This document shows positions 1 through 4,848 of a DNA stretch of 5,445 nucleotides, piece by piece. A program made the translations under genes and the position numbers. The DNA is from Capsulimonas sp. (GTDB lineage Bacteria; Armatimonadota; Armatimonadia; Armatimonadales; Capsulimonadaceae). Within the stretch, counting starts at the first letter, position 1, and each line of letters starts with the position of its first letter. The stretch is from positions 1-5,445 of the forward strand of contig JAOQAA010000441.1 of the NCBI GenBank assembly GCA_025963815.1. Direction: 5' to 3'. The notes beneath the pieces are model-generated. The model ran no database searches, was not told the DNA's origin, and saw nothing but the letters and a program-made list of their open reading frames with translations.

Positions 1-120
1 GCCGCACAGCGTGTGAAATTTGAAGCCCCCTGGAACGCGCTCAACACCGTCCGCACGATCTCCGCCGTCGCCGCCGTAACGCTCGCGATCGCCGCTTGTC
101 TGGCGCCGAAGGAGCGGTAA
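1..120 (+). CDS. C-terminal fragment of a DUF1772 (anthrone oxygenase-like) membrane protein, 5' end outside window
   Basis: Frame 1 is open from the window edge to a TAA at 118-120, giving 39 residues. The fragment has an amphipathic stretch with Trp11-Asn12, Asn15 and Arg18-Thr19, then a hydrophobic helix (about residues 20-34), then a short charged tail (PKER). A W-N-x-x-N-x-x-R-T pattern followed by an Ala-rich last membrane helix is how DUF1772/anthrone-oxygenase-like proteins usually end, with the conserved Arg just before the final helix. DUF1772 proteins are small four-helix membrane proteins, mostly uncharacterised. The family call comes from remembered patterns on a short fragment, so it is tentative; that a real C-terminus lies here is more certain. 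The stop codon lies inside the outer end of the foldback element that follows. Confidence 0.5.
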   Translation, partial: AAQRVKFEAPWNALNTVRTISAVAAVTLAIAACLAPKER

Positions 121-123
121 GAG

Positions 124-156
124 CGGCCCCCCTGTCCCCCAATTCTGGGGGAGGAG
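124..156 (+). repeat. Left terminal inverted repeat of the foldback element
   Basis: This 33-bp arm begins CGGCCCCCC and ends TGGGGGAGGAG. It pairs with 250-282 at 32 of 33 positions. Inside it, 136-141 and 146-151 form a 6-bp stem around a 4-base loop. Confidence 0.8.
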
Positions 157-249
157 GCTGTCGTTGGGTGTTTTTATGGATAGCGACGTTGCCCCAATTT
201 CTATTTCCGGGAATACGCGTCTATTCACCACAAACACACCCGCGACAAA

Positions 250-282
250 CTCCTCCCCCAGAATTGGGGGGCAGGGGGGCCG
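250..282 (-). repeat. Right terminal inverted repeat of the foldback element
   Basis: This 33-bp arm begins CTCCTCCCCCA and ends GGGGGGCCG. It is the reverse complement of 124-156 except for the base facing T135. An A8 run (291-298) lies just outside it. Confidence 0.8.
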
Positions 283-300
283 AATCTTACAAAAAAAACC

Positions 301-329
301 ATGACATCCCGCTGGCTCCATGCCATACT
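301..329 (+). promoter_or_regulatory. Weak candidate sigma70-type promoter
   Basis: ATGACA at 301-306 matches the -35 consensus at 5 of 6 positions. CATACT at 324-329 matches the -10 consensus at 4 of 6, with a 17-bp spacer. Transcription would start near 336. Such a start would leave segment A (314-319) of the leader structure out of the transcript, so this promoter and the four-segment switch model partly exclude each other. Confidence 0.2.
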
Positions 330-368
330 ATGGCTGGAGCCTTCGGCTCCGCTCGCACCAAAGGAGCC
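314..368 (+). promoter_or_regulatory. Leader with four alternating complementary hexamers, possible translational switch
   Basis: Four hexamers alternate: A GGCTCC (314-319), B GGAGCC (336-341), C GGCTCC (345-350), D GGAGCC (363-368). A and B close a 12-bp stem (314-320 with 335-341, bulged T321, 322-326 with 330-334, loop ACT). B and C form a 6-bp stem with a 3-base loop. C and D form a 6-bp stem with a 12-base loop, and D contains the GGAG of the ribosome-binding site of the gene at 376. A:B pairing would free C to cover the Shine-Dalgarno, whereas B:C pairing would leave it exposed. This is the logic of an attenuator or riboswitch, but the role is inferred from pairing alone; no known riboswitch class is recognised. 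Confidence 0.4.
360..366 (+). promoter_or_regulatory. Shine-Dalgarno deciding the start at 376
   Basis: AAAGGAG lies 9 nt before ATG 376. The in-frame ATG at 301 has no purine-rich site at a suitable distance and would translate through the hairpin region, so 376 is preferred. Positions 363-366 fall in pairing segment D of the leader. Confidence 0.75.
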
Positions 369-375
369 AAGCGTC

Positions 376-681
376 ATGCCCGTCGACATTTCCCTGCACA
401 CTCAGGACCACAGCCGCCTCGAAACCGTCGTTTTTCCCCGGGAGGCCACTCGCGATCTGATCCCCTACGAAGATCCCGATTACCCGCTGCTTTCGGCGAT
501 GGACCCTGGCGACTTCACCTTTTTCTCCCACGACCAGATGCCCGAACTTCTGATCGAATGGCGCCGCCTGATGGAAAACGCCGAGACGCCCGACGACCGG
601 GACTTTCTGGCGCGCGTCGAGACGCTCGCCGAAAAGTGCGCGAACGAACCCGGCTGCTATCTCAAGTTCGACGGCGACTGA
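376..681 (+). CDS. Small acidic conserved hypothetical protein, 101 aa
   Basis: The product is a 101-residue soluble protein with no signal peptide or membrane helix. It begins MPVDISLHTQD and ends YLKFDGD. It is rich in Asp and Glu, with a central block around residues 26-62 (RDLIPYEDPDYPLLSAMDP, then a Phe-rich FTFF, then QMPELLIEW) and a C-terminal helix (about 64-89) with two Cys (88 and 94). The layout resembles small uncharacterised proteins of actinobacteria and planctomycetes in which a PLL-x(3)-DP segment precedes Q-M-P; that resemblance is from memory and names no function. The start at 376 is set by AAAGGAG at 360-366. The unusual leader suggests translational control. An immunity-type or other small accessory protein would be possible, but nothing in the sequence shows it. 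Confidence 0.8.
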   Translation: MPVDISLHTQDHSRLETVVFPREATRDLIPYEDPDYPLLSAMDPGDFTFFSHDQMPELLIEWRRLMENAETPDDRDFLARVETLAEKCANEPGCYLKFDGD

Positions 682-751
682 GGCGCAACTTTCCGCACGA
701 TTCTCTGTCTTATAGAATGAGAATGCGCGGATGCAACGGACATAAAACACG

Positions 752-1312
752 ATGAGACGCATATTTAAACGAAGATCGAAGGCGACGCCGAAAGGCCCTC
801 TGGGCCTGCCGCTCGCGGGGCGGCGCCCGCTCACTGTGGAGGAGCAGCGCATAGTGCGGCTGATGGCTCGAAGTTTGGCCTGGCAAAGCGCGTCTTGGTG
901 GGCTTTTGCGCTGCTTCTCTGGCCAGTGTTCATAGCGATAGGCATGCACTCACCGTCCCACCACGCTCACCACACCTCCGGAAATGGATGGGGATTGGCG
1001 CTCGTACTCGATCTATTGCTCTTGTGTCTTTTAGCCGCGTCCCTGGGCAAAGATCAGTTCCAGCAAAGTCGCTCGCTGCGCCAGGACCTGCGGGCAGGGT
1101 CCGTGGAGCTATTCGCGGGTCCGCTCGACTGGGACGCCGCCAACTACCGGGTGCTAGCACGGCTAAAAGGGACAGGGAATGTGCCCTTGGAGCCGGGCGA
1201 GCCCTGGTGCGCCGGAGTGCTGTCGATCTCGCGGCGCGTCCTTCACGTGGCGGACGTCCCGGTCAAACCGTGGATCACGGCTCCGGCGACCATGCCTGCG
1301 GACGTCTCCTGA
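752..1312 (+). CDS. Two-helix membrane protein with His-rich loop, 186 aa, unknown function
   Basis: The N-terminus is strongly basic (RRIFKRRSK, residues 2-10) and should stay in the cytosol. Two membrane segments follow at about 46-65 (Trp/Phe-rich) and 78-98 (Leu-rich). The short loop between them, predicted to face outward, has five His in nine residues (66-74, HSPSHHAHH). The cytosolic C-terminal half (about 100-186) begins with a Gln/Arg-rich helix and an L-R-Q-D-L-R-A-G-S-V-E-L-F-A-G-P motif (109-124). A D-L-x-x-G-x-V-x(4)-G pattern like this occurs after the transmembrane hairpin in various uncharacterised bacterial membrane proteins; no Pfam family is claimed. No good Shine-Dalgarno precedes ATG 752 (upstream AAAACACG), so the start is less certain, although the basic N-terminus fits. 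It lies 70 nt after the previous gene. Confidence 0.75.
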   Translation: MRRIFKRRSKATPKGPLGLPLAGRRPLTVEEQRIVRLMARSLAWQSASWWAFALLLWPVFIAIGMHSPSHHAHHTSGNGWGLALVLDLLLLCLLAASLGKDQFQQSRSLRQDLRAGSVELFAGPLDWDAANYRVLARLKGTGNVPLEPGEPWCAGVLSISRRVLHVADVPVKPWITAPATMPADVS

Positions 1313-1435
1313 TGGTATAGACCGACGATCGCGGTAAGCCGCCGCAACGTTCCGCGCGGAATTTACGTTCTAGGAATTAGCCTCCCAATCAGACGGCGAA
1401 ATAGGAATGTCTTCTAAAGCGACGCGTGTGCGGTT

Positions 1436-1441
1436 AAGGGA
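1436..1441 (+). promoter_or_regulatory. Shine-Dalgarno supporting pseudopilin start at 1446
   Basis: AAGGGA ends 4 nt before ATG 1446. The other in-frame start, ATG 1407, has AGGA (1403-1406) directly abutting the codon with no spacer, which is too close to work well. Confidence 0.5.
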
Positions 1442-1445
1442 TATT

Positions 1446-2135
1446 ATGTATTTGTGTAAACAAACGAGATTTGGTTTCACGCTGATCGAGCTGCTGGTGG
1501 TGATCGCGATTGTCTGTATTTTGGCGGCGCTGATCTTCCCGGCGTTCGCGTCATCGCGGGCGAAGGCGCGGCAGAGCGTCTGCGCTTCCAATCTGCGTCA
1601 GCTGGGCGTGGCGTTTACGCTTTATTCCGACGACAACGACCAGTACTTCCCGCACGGCGGCGATGCGGTGGATAAAAACACGGGCATCTGGAATACGGCG
1701 GAAGGCGGCGATTTCGGGAACGACGTGCAGCAGATGCCGGCGCTGACGGACTTGCTCTCGCCTTACATCAAATCCAAGGAGATCTGGCGCTGCCCCTCCG
1801 ACAGCGGCGGCGATTTCGTGGACGCTGGAATGGGAGCCATTCCCCTCTCGGCAAGGCCGTCCTATTACGAGCAGTTCGGCCTCAGTTACTCCTATCGCAC
1901 GGAACTCGGCCTGAAGCGAAAGTCGATCTCCGAGACGGCCGCCTACGAGCCACTCCCGCCATACACGCCGCATGGCCTTTCGGAGATCAATGTGCTGTTC
2001 GACAACATTGGCAGCTGGCATGGCGACCGGTCAAACGACCGATACAATGTCCTGATGGGCGACAGCCACATGACGAGCATGACGCGCGACCGCCTCGACC
2101 AAACCTGGAGCTTGACGCTGAACCCGCCCAATTGA
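1446..2135 (+). CDS. Type IV pilin-like / DUF1559 pseudopilin (prepilin-type N-terminal cleavage and methylation protein), 229 aa
   Basis: A short basic leader ([10 protein letters not shown]) ends in Gly10 and is followed by FTLIELL, with Phe11 at +1 and Glu15 at +5, then a hydrophobic helix to about residue 34. This is the class III signal cut and N-methylated by prepilin peptidase (PilD type). The region after the helix, [20 protein letters not shown] (41-60) then DDNDQYFP, and WRCPSD (114-119), is typical of DUF1559 proteins of Armatimonadota and Planctomycetota; Cys46 and Cys116 are the usual pair. The C-terminus normally ends in an H-X9-DG motif; here it is degenerate (His192 ... Gly205-Asp206-Ser207-His208-Met209). 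Starting at 1407 would add 13 residues and lengthen the leader unusually, so 1446 is chosen. Likely role: a surface or periplasm-facing pilin-like protein of unknown substrate. It has no pilus assembly genes beside it, which is normal for this dispersed family. Confidence 0.9.
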   Translation: MYLCKQTRFGFTLIELLVVIAIVCILAALIFPAFASSRAKARQSVCASNLRQLGVAFTLYSDDNDQYFPHGGDAVDKNTGIWNTAEGGDFGNDVQQMPALTDLLSPYIKSKEIWRCPSDSGGDFVDAGMGAIPLSARPSYYEQFGLSYSYRTELGLKRKSISETAAYEPLPPYTPHGLSEINVLFDNIGSWHGDRSNDRYNVLMGDSHMTSMTRDRLDQTWSLTLNPPN

Positions 2136-2251
2136 ATATTGGGGCGCGCGGAGACGTAAAATAACGAACACGCAATGAGGCCCATTGATGGTTCGCCCAC
2201 CACAAGGCGACTAATACGCTCGATTTTGTCTGTCGGCTGGAGTTACGATTG

Positions 2252-2749
2252 GTGACGAAAAGTCTTTCTCTTTTGGAACGAATACGAAATTATGATCAGG
2301 CGAACCCACTGCAAATGTGGGTCATTCAAGTGGCGATCATTCTTGCCATTTTCCTGACGCTCGCCCGCAGCGATATCCGGCTGATGGTCTTTACGATCAG
2401 CCTCGTTACAGGCCGATCGCTCTCCCTGCCTCTGCTTCGGTTCGCGGAGGAAGAACAGCGGCGTGATCGTGTCAATCCCTCACGAGAATTTGCGATCGCC
2501 TTGCTGGCGCTTTTCTTCGCGGCGTGCAGTATCGGCGGCGTCACAGTGGCGATACTATCACATGGCAAATGGGGCACAGCGCTGATGCTGCCGATTTCGA
2601 TATTGTTAAGCTTTGCTCTAGGTCTCGGGATCGCCGCTCGACGCCACCCACTGGGGCAAGGCGTCGCGTTTGGGACAGCCGCACTGATAATATTAGGCCC
2701 CCTTGCATCGACTGCTATCCGAGTGACGCACTTGTTCGGTCATCATTAA
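2252..2749 (+). CDS. Small polytopic membrane protein, 165 aa, unknown function
   Basis: The product has a short polar N-terminus (TKSLSLLERIRNYDQANPL). Four or five hydrophobic segments follow, at about 22-39, 43-60 (weaker), 80-103, 108-129 and 137-157. A charged cytosolic loop (FAEEEQRRDRVNPSREF, 64-80) separates the first and second halves. It ends in H-L-F-G-H-H. No family is recognised. GGAG at 2239-2242 is the likely ribosome-binding site; GTG 2252 is 9 nt from it and TTG 2249 is 6 nt, so the start could be one codon earlier. Local GC is clearly lower than in the ankyrin gene (26 of 60 bases at 2281-2340 against 40 of 60 at 3061-3120). With only 13 nt to the next ORF, it probably leads a unit with the ankyrin gene, perhaps as its membrane partner (inference). 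Confidence 0.7.
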   Translation: MTKSLSLLERIRNYDQANPLQMWVIQVAIILAIFLTLARSDIRLMVFTISLVTGRSLSLPLLRFAEEEQRRDRVNPSREFAIALLALFFAACSIGGVTVAILSHGKWGTALMLPISILLSFALGLGIAARRHPLGQGVAFGTAALIILGPLASTAIRVTHLFGHH

Positions 2750-2762
2750 GACACAGCGTAGC

Positions 2763-2906
2763 ATGGATGCGCTTCTGGCGGCAGGCGCAAACGCCGCTCT
2801 CGGCAAAGGCGGCGGTAACGCGGCGTCCCTGCTGGCGCTAATTGTCCTGACACGATTGGCCGTACAGTCATACATTCGATTGGATACTCCGGCGCTTAAA
2901 GACTGA
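2763..2906 (+). CDS. 47-codon ORF with ankyrin-like core, stop overlaps start of ankyrin gene
   Basis: From ATG 2763 the frame reads MDALLAAGANAALGKGGGN, then a hydrophobic stretch (residues 20-34), then a charged tail, ending at TGA 2904-2906. That stop shares its A with ATG 2906 of the ankyrin gene (TGATG), the classic arrangement for translational coupling. LLAAGANAA is identical to residues 59-67 of the downstream protein and matches the conserved end of an ankyrin repeat. No Shine-Dalgarno is visible before 2763, so this may be the worn 3' end of an older ankyrin gene rather than a working peptide. An in-frame TGA at 2724-2726 limits any upstream extension. Whether it is a coupling leader peptide or a remnant cannot be settled from sequence alone. 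Confidence 0.35.
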   Translation: MDALLAAGANAALGKGGGNAASLLALIVLTRLAVQSYIRLDTPALKD

Positions 2907-4798
2907 TGAAACCAAACAATCCCTGGGGCAGTACACCCTTTTTTGCCGCGCATACGGGTGATTATTCCGAGCTGCGGCGGATACTGGCGCAGGGCGTGGA
3001 TCCGAATGTCTGCGACCACATGGGACATCTGCCGCTGGCGCACGCCGCATCGCACAGTCGACTGGAGATGATCGAACTGCTTCTTGCGGCGGGCGCGAAC
3101 GCGGCGCCGCCAGAGGGGATTGCTCCTCCCCTGTCTTACGCCAAAGACGCCGCCATCGCCGAAAGACTGATTGCCGCCGGCGCGGAGGTCGATGCGGTCT
3201 CGCGCGCGGAATACGGTTTCCACACCGAACGCACCGCGCTGATGCAGGCGGCGAGCGCGGGAAACTGGGAGATCGTGGGACTGCTTCTTCGCTATCACGC
3301 CCGTCTGGATTTGCGGGACAGAGATGGTCGGACGGCGCTTCATCTGGCCGCCGCTTACGGACACGCGCAGGTGATCGAGGCGCTTCTGGCGGCCGGCGCG
3401 CCGGTCGGTCTCTCCGAAGCCGCGCTGCTGGGCGACACTGATAAGCTCAAGAAGATGCTGGACGGTGAACCGCCCCCATCGAGCGCCGCAATCACGCACG
3501 CGTTTTTTGCGTCCGTTCAGTTCGGGAGCCCCGAAACCGTGACGCTGCTGCTGGAGCATGGCGCGGATGTGAATGCGCTCGCGGCGCGGGGCTCCCTGAC
3601 GCCGCTGATCCTCGCCGTGCGCCGCCCCGCCCCAGAACTGGTCAGGATATTGCTCGCTCACGACGCGGATAAGGAAACCCTGGATGGCGCGGGGCAGACG
3701 GCGCTGCATTCCGCAGTGTCTCCGAGAAATCCGCGCGGCCTGGAGATTGCCGGGATCCTGCTGGACGCCGGCGCCAATGTTGACTGCCGCGTTCGTTACC
3801 GGCACGTCCCTCAGGAAACCGGGAGGCCCGGAACCACACCACTGATGCGGGCGGCAAGTACTGGAAATATTGAGATCATCCAACTGCTCGTTCGCCATGG
3901 CGCCGATCCCAATTTACGCGACGCTTCCGGGCGCACGGCGCTACAAATCGCGTCAAACGGACGAAACCATCAGGCGGCTGTCGATGCACTGCAAAAGGCT
4001 GGCGCCGTCGTCGGTCTCATCGAAGCCGCACAAATGGGTGACAACGATAAGATGATGGTATTGGTGGAGCAGGCGTCGGATCCGCAAAGCGACGAGATGG
4101 CGCAGGCGTTTCGGTATGCGGCGGGATCGTGCGGAGCCGGGGTCGTGACGCGAATGGTGGAGCTTGGCGTCCCCGTCGATGCTCGGTCCATTCGGGACGA
4201 AACGGCGCTGATGCGCGCGGCGTATTGCGATCGAATCGACATCGGCCGGCTGCTGATCGATCGCGGCGCGAATGTGAACGCCGCCAATTTCACCGAGGGC
4301 GTCGCGCTGCACCGCTGCCATAGCAGCCCTGATTTCGCCCGGATGCTCCTCGCAGCCGGCGCCGAGATCGATAGCAGAAATCACCTGGGCTTCACGCCGC
4401 TGATGGTCGCCGCGCAGCGCGGGACGGACGAGTGCGTGCGCGTATTGATTGAAGCCGGAGCCGGCGTCAATCATCGGAACAATCAGGGCGTGACCGCGCT
4501 GATGTTCGCCGCCCTCTTCGGAAGCGAAGCAGCCATCGGAATGCTCGCCGCAGCGGGCGCAGACATGGAAGTCGTCAATGATCTTGATGAGAACGGCGGA
4601 GGAGGCAGAACGGCGCTCATGTTCGCGGTGCTGAAATCCCGCGCCGCCGCCGCCCAGGCGCTCCTGGACGCCGGCGCAAATACCGAGAACCAGGGCCTCA
4701 AGCACGAAACGCCCCTGACGATAGCCCTCCGAATCGCGGAAAAGAGCGGCGACACAACCATTGTCGACCTGCTGCGCGCGGCGGGCGCAAGCGCGTAG
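2906..4798 (+). CDS. Large ankyrin-repeat protein, 630 aa
   Basis: Nearly the whole protein is ankyrin repeats, a helix-turn-helix-loop fold used for protein-protein contact. About 16-18 repeats are visible, starting near residues 7, 40, 74 (worn), 108, 141, 168 (atypical), 197, 229, 263, 309, 342, 371 (atypical), 398, 431, 465, 495, 528, 567 and 601. Good matches to G-x-T-A-L-x-x-A-A and L-L-x-x-G-A-x-x-N include GRTALHLAAAYGH (141-153) and LLIDRGANVNAANF (449-462). There is no signal peptide, membrane helix or catalytic domain, so a cytosolic scaffold or inhibitor role is likely; the partner is unknown. Residues ~102-303 and ~304-505 look like a tandem duplication. The start is fixed by an in-frame TAA at 2897-2899. 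No Shine-Dalgarno is seen, so translation may depend on coupling to the ORF ending at 2906. Confidence 0.93.
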   Translation: MKPNNPWGSTPFFAAHTGDYSELRRILAQGVDPNVCDHMGHLPLAHAASHSRLEMIELLLAAGANAAPPEGIAPPLSYAKDAAIAERLIAAGAEVDAVSRAEYGFHTERTALMQAASAGNWEIVGLLLRYHARLDLRDRDGRTALHLAAAYGHAQVIEALLAAGAPVGLSEAALLGDTDKLKKMLDGEPPPSSAAITHAFFASVQFGSPETVTLLLEHGADVNALAARGSLTPLILAVRRPAPELVRILLAHDADKETLDGAGQTALHSAVSPRNPRGLEIAGILLDAGANVDCRVRYRHVPQETGRPGTTPLMRAASTGNIEIIQLLVRHGADPNLRDASGRTALQIASNGRNHQAAVDALQKAGAVVGLIEAAQMGDNDKMMVLVEQASDPQSDEMAQAFRYAAGSCGAGVVTRMVELGVPVDARSIRDETALMRAAYCDRIDIGRLLIDRGANVNAANFTEGVALHRCHSSPDFARMLLAAGAEIDSRNHLGFTPLMVAAQRGTDECVRVLIEAGAGVNHRNNQGVTALMFAALFGSEAAIGMLAAAGADMEVVNDLDENGGGGRTALMFAVLKSRAAAAQALLDAGANTENQGLKHETPLTIALRIAEKSGDTTIVDLLRAAGASA

Positions 4799-4848
4799 CG
4801 AAGGGGATGCTATGCTTCGCGGATGGCAGGCGTGAAAGGCGGAACGAT

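Larger units (their letters stand above)
117..290. mobile_element. Foldback / MITE-like element with long terminal inverted repeats
   Basis: Positions 124-156 and 250-282 are inverted copies of each other, 33 bp with one mismatch (T135 against the complement of G271). The similarity continues outward with one small gap (117-123 GTAAGAG against the complement of 283-290, GTAAGATT). It also continues imperfectly inward: TGTCG and GGGTGT at 159-171 match the complement of 235-248. Almost the whole 174-bp segment can therefore fold into one long hairpin. Each arm carries a smaller hairpin (CCCCC...GGGGG around an AATTC core). The segment has no coding capacity. Size and architecture fit a miniature inverted-repeat element mobilised in trans, but no clear target-site duplication is visible. 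A large bidirectional hairpin between genes is the alternative; the lack of a T-run after the arms argues against a standard terminator. Confidence 0.6.

Noticed and set aside
301..375. N-terminal extension of the 376 gene from ATG 301
   Set aside because: The extension would translate through the stem-loop leader and lacks a ribosome-binding site, while 376 has AAAGGAG at 9 nt.
690..716. TTTCCG ... TATAGA as a promoter for the 752 gene
   Set aside because: The -35 match is poor and the spacer is only 15 bp.
328..945. 205-codon minus-strand open frame
   Set aside because: It spans two better-supported plus-strand genes and the gap between them, with no recognisable domain or plausible start.
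1350..1361. Perfect 12-bp palindrome TTCCGCGCGGAA between two genes
   Set aside because: A 6-bp half-site palindrome is expected about once by chance in a window this size. No T-run follows, so it is neither a convincing terminator nor a demonstrable operator.
2127..2143. CCCAAT/ATTGGG hairpin across the pseudopilin stop codon
   Set aside because: The stem is only 6 bp, lies partly in coding sequence and is followed by GCGCGCGG rather than a T-run, so it is not a Rho-independent terminator.
2185..2217. TTGATG ... TAATAC as a promoter for the 2252 gene
   Set aside because: Both boxes are fair matches but the spacer is 21 bp, too long for a sigma70-type site.
2693..3898. 401-codon open frame on the minus strand opposite the ankyrin gene
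   Set aside because: The frame is antisense to strong ankyrin repeats and is basic, Arg/Gln/Gly-rich and free of any domain pattern, as expected of a shadow of GC-rich repeat codons.
4798..4820. GCGAAG/CTTCGC hairpin after the ankyrin gene
   Set aside because: The stem is 6 bp with an 11-base loop and no following T-run. It could slow transcription but does not qualify as a terminator.
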